A stretch of DNA of 16,402 nucleotides from Eubacteriales bacterium (GCA_028680875.1 JAQUJQ010000015.1:1-16402), one strand, 5' to 3'. Positions 1 to 7,445 are shown, counted from the first letter of the stretch. Numbers and translations: made by a program. The notes: generated by a model not told the origin, from the sequence alone.

Positions 1-1101
1 ACAAATAAATATGCAGAGGGGTACCCGGGCAGACGGTATTACGGAGGCTGCGAGTATGTTGATCAAGTGGAGGATTTGGCAAGGGAACGGATTAAAGCAT
101 TATTCAATGCAGAATATGCCAACGTCCAGCCTCATTCCGGATCCGGAGCAAATATGGCTGCTTATGTGGCTGTGTTGAACCATGGAGACAAAGTACTTGG
201 TATGGATTTATCCAATGGGGGCCATTTAACCCATGGAAGTTCGGTTAACTTTTCCGGTATCAATTATAAATTTATCCCTTATCATCTTAGTCCGGTGACA
301 GAACGGATTGACTTTGATCAAGTAAGAGAACTGGCATTAAAACATAGACCCAAATTGATTGTGGCGGGTGCCAGTGCTTATCCCAGAATAATTGAGGCAA
401 AGTATTTTCGTGAAATTGCCGATGAAGTCGGAGCGTTGTTGATGGTTGATATGGCCCATATAGCCGGCTTAGTCGCTGCAGGTATCCATCCCAACCCGGT
501 TGAACATGCTCATATTGTAACTACGACAACTCATAAAACCTTAAGAGGACCCAGAGGCGGAGCGATTCTGGCAAAAAAGGAATTCGAAAAACAAATCAAC
601 AAAGCAGTCTTTCCGGGAATACAGGGTGGACCGCTAATGCATATTATTGCAGGTAAGGCAGTATGTTTTTGGGAGGCAGCAACACCTGAATTTGCTGCTT
701 ATCAAAAAAAAGTAGTGGAAAACTGCAAGGTAATGGCGGATAGTCTTCTGGATAAGGGCTTTCAACTGGTGTCCGGCGGTACGGACAACCATCTTCTGCT
801 GGTCAAGCTGATCAATAAAAATATTACAGGGAAGGATGCAGAGGCCCTTTTAGATTCTTGTGGAATTACAACCAATAAAAATACGATTCCGGGAGATCCA
901 AACGGCCCATTTGTAACTGCAGGGATTCGTTTAGGAACCGCAGCGATTACCACGAGAGGTTTTGGCGCCGCCGAATGTGAAAAAGTAGCAGAGGCCATTG
1001 CTCTGATTCTGGATCACCCAGGGGACAGCGCTTCTGCAGCAAAGGCCACTGCTATTGTTAAGGAACTTTGTCGGGCGCATCCACTTTATCAGTCCTTGTA
1101 A
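1..1101 (+). CDS. glyA: Serine hydroxymethyltransferase, 5' end outside window
   Basis: PLP enzyme of the cytoplasm that interconverts serine plus tetrahydrofolate with glycine plus 5,10-methylene-tetrahydrofolate, feeding one-carbon metabolism. The frame is open from base 1 (TNKYAEGYPGRRYYGGCEYV), a hallmark stretch near the N-terminus of the family, so the real start lies upstream; the GTG at 67 is an internal valine. Other signatures are PHSGSGAN, the DMAHIAGLVAAG segment and TTTTHKTLRGPRGG, whose Lys (codon 535-537) is the expected PLP Schiff-base lysine. About 366 residues are present; the family is usually 410-420, so roughly 45-50 are missing. The C-terminus looks complete. It converges on the LysM gene with a 17-bp gap and no visible terminator hairpin. 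Identification is essentially certain from the motifs. Confidence 0.97.
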   Translation, partial: TNKYAEGYPGRRYYGGCEYVDQVEDLARERIKALFNAEYANVQPHSGSGANMAAYVAVLNHGDKVLGMDLSNGGHLTHGSSVNFSGINYKFIPYHLSPVTERIDFDQVRELALKHRPKLIVAGASAYPRIIEAKYFREIADEVGALLMVDMAHIAGLVAAGIHPNPVEHAHIVTTTTHKTLRGPRGGAILAKKEFEKQINKAVFPGIQGGPLMHIIAGKAVCFWEAATPEFAAYQKKVVENCKVMADSLLDKGFQLVSGGTDNHLLLVKLINKNITGKDAEALLDSCGITTNKNTIPGDPNGPFVTAGIRLGTAAITTRGFGAAECEKVAEAIALILDHPGDSASAAKATAIVKELCRAHPLYQSL

Positions 1102-1118
1102 CTTAGAGCAATCTAGTG

Positions 1119-1943
1119 TTATTTAGGTATGCAGATCCGTGTTCCAGGTATGGAAAAATCCATTGCGTTAAGAATAGGATTTGCTTTCATCAGATTTTGT
1201 TTAGGTAGATTTAATCGTTGGGAAAGTTCCTCTAAATTATCACCGATGCGGATAAAATAGGATTCTTCATTCGCTTCTGAAATCGGTGGCACCGGTACGA
1301 CCGGTGTCATTGGTTTTTCAGGTGGAGGCGTTATATCCTCCGGTAATTGAGCACCTTCAGTAACCGGCACGCAAATCATGCTGCCGATGCGAAGGTTATA
1401 AGGATCCAGATGCGGATTTGCATCCATTATTGTTTCTAAAGGCAGATTGTATTTCTTTGCTAACAAGTAAAAAGTGTCTCCTGCCACAATCTTATGAAGA
1501 AAGCCGGAGCATCCGGGGCTCCTTATCGGCTGAGGTGCTAAAGTCGGAACTGCAGTTTCGATAGGAATGCAGAGGGTCATCCCTATACGAAGGTCATACG
1601 GATCTAAATTGGAGTTTACTTTCATTAAGGCGTCAAGGGATATGTTATATTTCCGGGTAATCATGTATAGAGTATCTCCCTCAACGACTTTATGGAGAAT
1701 GCCGTTACAATTAGGATTATTTTCGGCTAAATTGGGAATACAAATTTCTTGCCCGACTTTCAGATGGTAAGGGTTTAAAATGCGATTTGTCTGCATGAGA
1801 ATTGATACGGGAATCCCATAAACCTGGGAGATATTATAAAGGGTATCACCCGGTTTCACCGTATACAATTCGCTACACTCTAATTTCGGAGGAGTGTTAG
1901 AGCTTTGGGGGAAACTAGAGTCTAAGTTGTTTTTATGGACCAT
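1119..1943 (-). CDS. Four-LysM-domain protein, likely spore- or wall-associated
   Basis: A 274-residue protein made almost wholly of LysM modules, which bind N-acetylglucosamine-containing glycans such as peptidoglycan. The modules lie at about residues 27-70, 84-127, 150-193 and 229-273, each with a xVxxGDTLYxI-type start and an ICIP-type end. The first three are near-copies, each preceded by a Cys and closed by a Cys (23/68, 79/125, 145/191). The fourth is more divergent, follows a Pro-rich linker (about 198-224) and has only Cys271. There is no signal peptide or membrane segment. Signal-less LysM proteins of endospore formers (SafA-like) act on the forespore surface from the mother cell, so a spore-coat or cortex role is a reasonable inference, not shown. 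The start ATG at 1943 follows AGAGGTGA on the minus strand. No enzymatic domain is visible. Confidence 0.9.
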   Translation of the reverse strand: MVHKNNLDSSFPQSSNTPPKLECSELYTVKPGDTLYNISQVYGIPVSILMQTNRILNPYHLKVGQEICIPNLAENNPNCNGILHKVVEGDTLYMITRKYNISLDALMKVNSNLDPYDLRIGMTLCIPIETAVPTLAPQPIRSPGCSGFLHKIVAGDTFYLLAKKYNLPLETIMDANPHLDPYNLRIGSMICVPVTEGAQLPEDITPPPEKPMTPVVPVPPISEANEESYFIRIGDNLEELSQRLNLPKQNLMKANPILNAMDFSIPGTRICIPK

Positions 1944-2048
1944 AACGTTAAAATCACCTCTCGATCATTAAAATCGCTTAAGCATTATTTAATTAGTATA
2001 TTTAAAAAGGTCTAGTTTTGTGATAACATAATATGATTACTATAAAAT

Positions 2049-2064
2049 AAGGAGGTTTCATTTG
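2049..2064 (+). promoter_or_regulatory. Strong RBS that selects a TTG start
   Basis: AAGGAGGT at 2049-2056 lies five bases before TTG at 2062-2064. The next in-frame ATG is codon 17 and has no ribosome binding site, so TTG is the supported start of the M50 peptidase gene. Confidence 0.8.
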
Positions 2065-2778
2065 AAACGATTTTTAGGAAACCCTACTGCAATCTTATTA
2101 ATCTTGATTATGGTATATCAATCCCTGAGCAGCGGGCGGTACAATAGCCCCATGGATTGGTTCATGAGTACGATTATCATACTTCCGGGTATCATTGTAG
2201 GTATATCCTTTCATGAATTTGCTCATGCAAAGGTAGCTGAATTGTGTGGAGATCCAACACCTAAACTGCAAGGAAGAGTCACTGTCAACCCGATGGCCCA
2301 TATAGATCCCATCGGTTTCATCGCCTTGTTGTTTATTGGGTTCGGTTGGGGTAGACCGGTTATAATAAATCCCGGCAACTTTAAAAAGCCTAGATTTAAT
2401 GAACTTCTGGTTGCCTTAGCCGGAGTTACTATGAATTTAATTCTGGCATTTTTATTTATGGGGCTTCTTCGTCTTCTTTATGAATTCCAACCCGGGTTCA
2501 TGTTTTCAGAGAGAGGAATTATTCTGGGGGATGTTCTCATTCATGTAGTCCTTATCAATATTGTTCTAATGGTGTTTAACTTGTTACCGATACCGCCATT
2601 AGACGGTTTCAATATCGTAACTCAAATTTTTAATCTTCGTAATACAAATCTATATTATCAGATCTATAATAAGGGATTTCTTATTCTGATGGTATTGATT
2701 CTTTTCAATCTTACAGATCGGGTTTTAACACCTTCTGTGTTCTTCGTTTATGATACTTTGGCCACCATCTTTTTTTAG
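2062..2778 (+). CDS. M50 site-2-protease-family membrane metallopeptidase
   Basis: Integral-membrane zinc peptidase of the short bacterial M50/rhomboid-unrelated S2P class (238 residues, without a PDZ domain). The zinc motif HEFAH is at residues 51-55 inside a hydrophobic segment (about 35-56). The third metal ligand motif is in LLPIPPLDGF, Asp181, at the end of another hydrophobic segment (about 157-176). Further membrane segments are at about 10-22, 84-97, 113-137 and 205-216. Family members cleave substrates within or near the membrane; the substrate here cannot be read from sequence. The gene starts with TTG (see RBS entry), is divergent from the LysM gene over a 118-bp spacer, and its TAG stop (2776-2778) lies inside the CIRCE operator of clpB. 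The family is clear; the physiological role is unknown. Confidence 0.92.
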   Translation: MKRFLGNPTAILLILIMVYQSLSSGRYNSPMDWFMSTIIILPGIIVGISFHEFAHAKVAELCGDPTPKLQGRVTVNPMAHIDPIGFIALLFIGFGWGRPVIINPGNFKKPRFNELLVALAGVTMNLILAFLFMGLLRLLYEFQPGFMFSERGIILGDVLIHVVLINIVLMVFNLLPIPPLDGFNIVTQIFNLRNTNLYYQIYNKGFLILMVLILFNLTDRVLTPSVFFVYDTLATIFF

Positions 2779-2801
2779 CACTCTTAAGAGTAGAGTGCTA
2801 A
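2775..2801. promoter_or_regulatory. CIRCE operator (HrcA binding site) of clpB
   Basis: A perfect match to the CIRCE consensus TTAGCACTC-N9-GAGTGCTAA: left arm 2775-2783, 9-base spacer 2784-2792, right arm 2793-2801. CIRCE is bound by the heat-shock repressor HrcA, so clpB here is predicted to belong to the HrcA (class I) heat-shock regulon. The left arm contains the stop codon of the upstream M50 gene, and the site ends 7 bases upstream of the putative -35 box. Confidence 0.96.
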
Positions 2802-2808
2802 TTTCATG

Positions 2809-2837
2809 TTTACTTTGCCTTATTTATGGTATATAAT
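2809..2837 (+). promoter_or_regulatory. Sigma-A-type promoter of clpB
   Basis: TTTACT (2809-2814), 17-base spacer, TATAAT (2832-2837). It lies directly downstream of CIRCE and 36 bases before the clpB start. The consensus -10 box and ideal spacing support it; the -35 box is only a partial match. Confidence 0.7.
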
Positions 2838-2873
2838 GTATATACATAGGGATACATGTTTGGAGGTGGTACT

Positions 2874-5456
2874 ATGGAATTTGAGAAGATGACAGAAAAA
2901 GTACGAGAGGCCATCGTTGATTGTCAGAAGATAGGTATTGAAGAAGGTCACCAGCAATTAGATGGTGAGCATTTGCATATGGCTTTGCTTAAGCAACAAG
3001 ATGGATTGATTCCAAAGCTTCTGGACAACATGGAGATCAATAAAAGTGCAATCATCGAGGAATTACAAGGGGAGCTTTCTAAGTTACACAAGGTTCATGG
3101 AGGAGATGGCTCCATGTATTCCTCCAGAAGATTAAATCAATTATTATTAAATGCAGAAAATATTGCATCAGATTTCAAGGATGAATACGTAAGTGTAGAA
3201 CATCTTTATTTGGCATTGTTAGATGAAGAGAATACACCATCATCCAGAATCCTTAAAAAATACCGTATAACTAAGGATAGTTTTCTTCAAGCCTTGACAA
3301 GAGTACGAGGAAACCAAAGGATTACGGGCCAGAATCCTGAGGATCAGTACGATGCATTAAATAAATATGGTTTGGATTTGGTGGAGCAAGCAAAAAAGGG
3401 AAAACTGGACCCGGTAATCGGAAGAGATAGTGAAATTCGACACACCATTCAGATTCTCTCCCGAAGGACGAAAAACAATCCGGTTCTTATCGGGGAACCT
3501 GGCGTAGGGAAAACTGCAGTTGTAGAGGGTTTAGCTCAACGTATTTTGAATGGAGATGTACCCGAAGGCCTTAAAGATAAGACTATTTATGCATTAGATA
3601 TGGGAGCATTGATCGCAGGGGCAAAATACAGAGGTGAATTTGAAGAAAGACTGAAGGCAGTTTTAAATGAAATCGAAAAATCGGAAGGCAGAATTATTCT
3701 ATTTATAGATGAAATTCATAATATTGTAGGAGCAGGTCGAACAGAAGGATCTATGGATGCCGGAAACTTGCTGAAACCCAAGTTGGCCCGGGGAGAACTT
3801 CATTGCATCGGAGCCACAACACTGGACGAATACCGGCAATACATTGAAAAAGATGCGGCTTTGGAACGGCGTTTTCAAAAGATCTTAGTGGATCAACCTT
3901 CGGTAGAAGACACAATCTCTATTTTGAGAGGGTTGAAAGAGCGGTTTGAAATCCACCATGGGGTAAGAATTACTGATAATGCTCTGATAGCTTGTGCTAC
4001 TTTGTCTGATCGCTACATCAGTGATCGTTTCTTACCTGATAAAGCCATAGATTTAATGGATGAGGCGGCTTCTCTGATCCGTATGGAGATTGATAGTATG
4101 CCGGCAGAACTCGATGAGATCTCACGAAGGATCATGCAATTAGAAATTGAGAAACAGGCTTTAAGTCAAGAAGATGATGATGCCTCTAAAGCAAGAATGG
4201 AGAACATTGGAAAGGAACTTGCCAAACTCAAGGAGGAGAATGACTTATTAAGAGTCAGATGGGAAGATGAAAAGAAAACAATAACGTTACAGAAAGCCAC
4301 TAAGCAAGAGATTGAGGATGTAAGGCATGAAATAGAAGAAGCTGAACGGCGTTATGATTTGGAGAAACTTGCCCAGTTAAAGTATGGTACACTTCCTTCT
4401 TTAGAGAAAAAACTAGAGAAACAAACAGCCAAGATTGATGAAGCTAAAGAGAATAGGTTATTAAAAGAAGAAGTAGGAGAGGAAGAAATCGCAGTTGTGA
4501 TTTCCAAGTGGACCGGGATTCCCGTTAGCCGGTTGGTAGAATCGGAACGAGAGAAGTTGCTGCGCCTTCCACAGTTGCTTCATAAGAGAGTGGTAGGCCA
4601 GGAAGATGCAGTCAACGTTGTATCCAACGCTGTTCTTCGTGCCCGTGCAGGGTTAAAGGATGCAAATAGGCCAATTGGTTCTTTTATCTTTTTAGGACCG
4701 ACCGGGGTTGGTAAGACAGAATTGGCAAAGGCGCTTTCAGAAGCCCTCTTTGATACAGAAAAAAATATGATCAGAATCGATATGTCAGAATACATGGAGA
4801 AACATTCTGTATCCAGATTGGTAGGAGCACCTCCGGGTTACGTAGGATACGATGAGGGAGGGCAGTTAACGGAAGCTGTTCGAAGAAGACCTTACAGCGT
4901 GATTCTTTTCGATGAAATCGAAAAAGCCCATCCTGATGTCTTTAATATTCTTCTTCAATTGCTGGATGATGGAAGGTTAACGGACAATCAAGGCAGAACA
5001 GTGGATTTTAAAAACTGTATCGTCATCATGACTTCAAACATCGGGAGCCATTATTTGATTGAAAATATCAGTTCAAAAGGGACAATTAGCCAGGAAGTGA
5101 AGGAATGGGTTGAAGATGAGATGAAGAGGCACTTCCGACCGGAATTCATCAATCGTATCGATGACATCGTTGTTTTCTCACCACTTACCGAAGAACAGAT
5201 TTTGAAAATTATTGATATCGCTATGGCACAAATTCAAGAAAGGGTGGCGGATCGGAATATAACCATTAATTTGACAAATGCAACCAAAAGGTTTATCGCT
5301 GCAGAATCTTACTCTCCGGCCTATGGAGCAAGACCGGTAAAACGTTACCTTCAAAAGCATATTGAGACAGAGATCGCTGCTAAAATTATTAAAGGTGAGG
5401 TGAAAGATGGAGAAACCATCACCATAGATATAAGAAATGAAAAAATGACATTTTAA
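2874..5456 (+). CDS. clpB: ClpB disaggregase (Hsp100 AAA+ chaperone)
   Basis: Cytoplasmic hexameric ATPase that, with DnaK, pulls polypeptides out of aggregates. From the ATG at 2874 the protein has 860 residues, the usual ClpB length. It has a Clp-N double repeat (about 1-145) and a first AAA+ domain with GEPGVGKT at 207-214, KYRG pore loop at 251-254 and Walker B LFIDE at 276-280. A long charged coiled-coil M domain (about 405-525) separates ClpB from ClpA/ClpC. The second AAA+ domain has GPTGVGKT at 608-615, GYVG pore loop at 655-658 and Walker B ILFDE at 677-681, then a sensor-2 GAR near the C-terminus. The start at 2874 is preferred over the in-frame ATG at 2856 because GGAGGTGGT (2862-2870) sits just before it. 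Regulation: CIRCE and a sigma-A promoter upstream. It is transcribed alone and is convergent with aroB. Confidence 0.97.
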   Translation: MEFEKMTEKVREAIVDCQKIGIEEGHQQLDGEHLHMALLKQQDGLIPKLLDNMEINKSAIIEELQGELSKLHKVHGGDGSMYSSRRLNQLLLNAENIASDFKDEYVSVEHLYLALLDEENTPSSRILKKYRITKDSFLQALTRVRGNQRITGQNPEDQYDALNKYGLDLVEQAKKGKLDPVIGRDSEIRHTIQILSRRTKNNPVLIGEPGVGKTAVVEGLAQRILNGDVPEGLKDKTIYALDMGALIAGAKYRGEFEERLKAVLNEIEKSEGRIILFIDEIHNIVGAGRTEGSMDAGNLLKPKLARGELHCIGATTLDEYRQYIEKDAALERRFQKILVDQPSVEDTISILRGLKERFEIHHGVRITDNALIACATLSDRYISDRFLPDKAIDLMDEAASLIRMEIDSMPAELDEISRRIMQLEIEKQALSQEDDDASKARMENIGKELAKLKEENDLLRVRWEDEKKTITLQKATKQEIEDVRHEIEEAERRYDLEKLAQLKYGTLPSLEKKLEKQTAKIDEAKENRLLKEEVGEEEIAVVISKWTGIPVSRLVESEREKLLRLPQLLHKRVVGQEDAVNVVSNAVLRARAGLKDANRPIGSFIFLGPTGVGKTELAKALSEALFDTEKNMIRIDMSEYMEKHSVSRLVGAPPGYVGYDEGGQLTEAVRRRPYSVILFDEIEKAHPDVFNILLQLLDDGRLTDNQGRTVDFKNCIVIMTSNIGSHYLIENISSKGTISQEVKEWVEDEMKRHFRPEFINRIDDIVVFSPLTEEQILKIIDIAMAQIQERVADRNITINLTNATKRFIAAESYSPAYGARPVKRYLQKHIETEIAAKIIKGEVKDGETITIDIRNEKMTF

Positions 5457-5460
5457 CAAG

Positions 5461-5492
5461 AACGAAAGTAAGGGACGTCCCTTACTTTCGTT
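5461..5492. repeat. 32-bp perfect palindrome between clpB and aroB
   Basis: The half-site AACGAAAGTAAGGGAC is followed at once by its exact reverse complement, giving 16+16 bases with no spacer, five bases after the clpB stop and eight bases before the aroB stop codon on the other strand. It could fold as a strong hairpin in either transcript, but neither side carries a T-run, so it is not a textbook intrinsic terminator. The outer bases TTTTAA (5451-5456) and TTAAAA (5491-5496) are also complementary. Its core AAGGGACG resembles the AAGGGGACG core of the RAYT-linked repeats further on, so it may be a REP-like palindrome of another family; that link is inference. Confidence 0.85.
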
Positions 5493-5499
5493 AAAATCT

Positions 5500-6573
5500 T
5501 TAATCTATTTTAAGGAATTCTACAAAATCAGATTTATCTAACTGATAAAGATAACTTTTTCCGATCCTCTCCAACAGGACTAAGTTTAGTGTGTTTCCTC
5601 GCCGTTTTTTATCCCTTTTAACTGTCTCCACAATTTTACTGAGATCGGCATTTTCAGGCAGAGTATAGGGAAGATCGTAAGCTATAAGGAGATCTTTTAG
5701 CAAAGCAGAGGTGTTTGAAGCCGTCAGGCCTCTTTTTTCAGCTGCCAGCGTTGTGGCATACATACCGATTGCTACCGCCTGGCCATGAGTATAGGTTCCG
5801 TCAGGATAATAATCCTCAATACAGTGACCTAGAGTATGACCGAAGTTTAAAAGCATGGCTACTCCATAGTCTTGATAATCTTGTTCTATGACCTGTTTCT
5901 TAATCAAACAACAACGGTATATGATAGATTCAATTCCGGATCCATCTCCCTTTTCAGCCCGATCTATCAAATCAGAGAATAAATCCGGATCGAAGGCACA
6001 ACCATATTTAATGACTTCAGCCATTCCATCATCAAGTATCTCATCTGGTAAGGTCCTTACAAAACCGGGGTCGATCAGTACTTCTTTAGGCTGGTAGAAG
6101 GTACCCGCCATATTTTTCCCTTCCTTGAGATTGGCACCGTTTTTTCCTCCGATGCTTGCATCGACCATAGCCATTAGGGTGGTGGGAAGCTGGATCAGAT
6201 TAACACCTCGAAGGAATGTGGCTGCCGTAAAGCCTGCTATATCACCAATTACTCCGCCACCAAAGGCTAAAATCACATCGCCCCTTGTCAACTGGAAATC
6301 AAGTAGAATTGAATAGAGCTTAGGTAGAGTGTCAAAAGATTTACTTCCCTCTCCGGGAGGGAGGGAAATTAACTTCCACTGAATTCCCGCACCATCCAAT
6401 TGTTTAACCAGGTGTTCTTCATAGATGTCTTTTATGGTATCATCAGTTATAACCGCCACTTTTTTATCAGGATATTGTTCTGCAAGCAAATTTCCTAAAC
6501 GAAAAAATAGACCGGTTTCCGTAGTTACCGTATATTTTTGCATGTTAATATTAACTGTTAAAGTTTGACGCAT
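5500..6573 (-). CDS. aroB: 3-dehydroquinate synthase
   Basis: Second step of the shikimate pathway: NAD- and metal-dependent conversion of DAHP to 3-dehydroquinate, cytoplasmic. It has 357 residues, normal for the family. Signatures are PPGEGSKS (72-79), the dinucleotide-binding GGGVIGDIAGF (105-115), QLPTTLMAMVDASIGGK (128-144) and the metal ligands expected at Glu186 (GMAEVIKYG), His246 (NFGHTLGH) and His263 (THGQAVAIGM). The segment before NFGHT reads DYGVAMLL, whereas most AroB proteins have G-L-R there, so a commonly conserved Arg appears to be Ala239. The start ATG (6571-6573) follows AGAGGTGAT on the minus strand. No other aro genes are next to it; it has its own promoter and faces clpB across the palindrome. 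Confidence 0.95.
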   Translation of the reverse strand: MRQTLTVNINMQKYTVTTETGLFFRLGNLLAEQYPDKKVAVITDDTIKDIYEEHLVKQLDGAGIQWKLISLPPGEGSKSFDTLPKLYSILLDFQLTRGDVILAFGGGVIGDIAGFTAATFLRGVNLIQLPTTLMAMVDASIGGKNGANLKEGKNMAGTFYQPKEVLIDPGFVRTLPDEILDDGMAEVIKYGCAFDPDLFSDLIDRAEKGDGSGIESIIYRCCLIKKQVIEQDYQDYGVAMLLNFGHTLGHCIEDYYPDGTYTHGQAVAIGMYATTLAAEKRGLTASNTSALLKDLLIAYDLPYTLPENADLSKIVETVKRDKKRRGNTLNLVLLERIGKSYLYQLDKSDFVEFLKID

Positions 6574-6594
6574 GATTCATCACCTCTACAAAAG

Positions 6595-6622
6595 AGTATA
6601 CATCAATTGGGATGATTTGCAA
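6595..6622 (-). promoter_or_regulatory. Promoter of aroB
   Basis: On the minus strand, TTGCAA (6622-6617), 16-base spacer, TATACT (6600-6595), then a leader of about 20 bases with the aroB RBS. Its -35 box lies 5 bp from the -35 box of the opposite promoter. Confidence 0.6.
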
Positions 6623-6627
6623 AGCAT

Positions 6628-6656
6628 TTGCTTTTATCATTCAAATTGTGTATAAT
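6628..6656 (+). promoter_or_regulatory. Promoter of the DUF975 gene
   Basis: TTGCTT (6628-6633), 17-base spacer, consensus TATAAT (6651-6656), 38 bases before the ATG at 6695. Together with the aroB promoter it forms a divergent pair; the inverted repeat GCAAA-GCA-TTTGC (6619-6631) spans both -35 boxes. Confidence 0.68.
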
Positions 6657-6694
6657 TACTGAATTACAAAATATGTTTAGGGAGAGAAAATTGA

Positions 6695-7357
6695 ATGCAG
6701 GATCATACGATTGTTACCGTAAGCTGTAAAAATATGCGAAGTTGGGGGAGAATAGCACTATCTGGCAATTGGTCAATTGCAGTATTGGGAACCCTTCTGT
6801 TTACATTGTTGACTATGGGTCCAATCCTAGTCTTTTACACTCTCTTTGATTCTGAAATAATGGGGTCGATTGCCAATATCTATGGGGTATTGATCAGTGG
6901 GCCTCTCACTCTTGGGTATATCTCATTTACACTGGCTATCTTTCGAAGAAAGCCGACATCTCCTTCAGAGGTGTTTTACGGCTTTGAACGCTTTGGAAAA
7001 GCGTTTGGTCTCTATTTTGTAATGAACCTCTTGATCATTTTATGGACTTTTCTTTTTATTATACCAGGTATCATTGCTGCTTATCGATATTCTCTATCAT
7101 TTTACATATTAGCTGACAATCCGAATATTGGCATAATGGATGCTATCAAAGAAAGCAAACGTCTAATGACAGGTAATAAATGGAAGCTATTTTGCCTCGA
7201 ACTATCTTTTATCGGGTGGATCATACTTGCATTCATTACATTAGGGATTGGCTTTCTATGGCTTATGCCCTATATGACCACCTCTACAATTGGTTTTTAT
7301 GAAGTAGCCAACGGAAATCTACGAAGACAAGGGGACGCTTTGCCTGTCTTTTTTTAG
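6695..7357 (+). CDS. DUF975-family membrane protein with repeat-derived C-terminus
   Basis: Integral membrane protein of 220 residues. Hydrophobic segments lie at about 26-51, 58-82, 103-129 and 170-195. The stretch from AAYRYSLSFYILADNP (128-143) through AIKESKRLMTGNKW (150-163) to LGIGFLWLMPYM (183-194) is characteristic of the DUF975 (COG5523) family, whose function is not established. The start ATG follows GGGAGAG with 8-base spacing. Residues 211-220 (RQGDALPVFF) and the TAG stop are encoded by the first REP-like repeat (7324-7350 plus T-run), not by family sequence, so the original end was overwritten or slightly truncated at about residue 210. Since the conserved part of the family ends close to there, the protein is probably still functional. 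The gene has its own promoter and is followed by terminator-like repeat hairpins. Confidence 0.85.
   Translation: MQDHTIVTVSCKNMRSWGRIALSGNWSIAVLGTLLFTLLTMGPILVFYTLFDSEIMGSIANIYGVLISGPLTLGYISFTLAIFRRKPTSPSEVFYGFERFGKAFGLYFVMNLLIILWTFLFIIPGIIAAYRYSLSFYILADNPNIGIMDAIKESKRLMTGNKWKLFCLELSFIGWIILAFITLGIGFLWLMPYMTTSTIGFYEVANGNLRRQGDALPVFF
7324..7355 (+). terminator. Repeat U1 acting as intrinsic terminator
   Basis: Stem AAGACA(A)GG / CCTGTCTT with one bulged A, then a T-run at 7349-7355. Hairpin plus U-tract directly at the DUF975 stop codon fits a Rho-independent terminator for that gene. Confidence 0.65.
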
Positions 7358-7417
7358 AAGACAAGGGGACGCTTTGCGAAAAGACAAGGGTACGCTTTGC
7401 TTGCCTTTTTTGAAATG

Positions 7418-7445
7418 GACAAGGAGATATTTTCCTTGTCTTTTT
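7418..7445 (+). terminator. Repeat U4 acting as intrinsic terminator
   Basis: Perfect 8-base stem GACAAGGA (7418-7425) / TCCTTGTC (7433-7440), 7-base loop and T-run 7441-7445. Together with U1 and the weaker U3 hairpin (T-run 7406-7411) it forms serial terminators that would insulate the RAYT gene from upstream transcription. Confidence 0.6.

Larger units (their letters stand above)
7324..7445. repeat. Upstream REP-like repeat cluster (four units)
   Basis: U1 at 7324-7350 is a 27-base imperfect palindrome: arm AAGACAAGG, middle GGACGCTTTG, arm CCTGTCTT. U2 (7358-7377) repeats the first 20 bases of U1 exactly and lacks the right arm. U3 (7381-7407) has one substitution in the core (GGGTACG) and a diverged right arm TTGCCTT. 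U4 (7418-7440) is a more distant palindrome with arms GACAAGGA and TCCTTGTC. Units U1-U3 have the same orientation and are inverted relative to the copies downstream of the RAYT gene. U1 enters the coding sequence of the DUF975 gene and supplies its stop. These are the expected substrates or hallmarks of the neighbouring RAYT protein. Confidence 0.9.

Noticed and set aside
1102..1118. Terminator between glyA and the LysM gene
   Set aside because: The 17-bp gap has no hairpin or T-run that I can see.
2018..2046. Promoter TTGTGA-N17-TATAAA for the M50 gene
   Set aside because: Box spacing is good, but the start would fall near 2053, inside the RBS (2049-2056), leaving almost no leader; not strong enough to list.
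2856..2873. Longer clpB start at ATG 2856
   Set aside because: It would add MFGGGT encoded by the RBS itself; GGAGGTGGT fits the ATG at 2874, and the MEFEKMTEK start matches the usual ClpB N-terminus.
7324..7406. Direct repeats that could be read as a short CRISPR array
   Set aside because: Units are spaced by 3-7 bases, are palindromic, differ from one another and recur inverted beyond the RAYT gene; there are no spacers of 30-40 bases and no cas genes.
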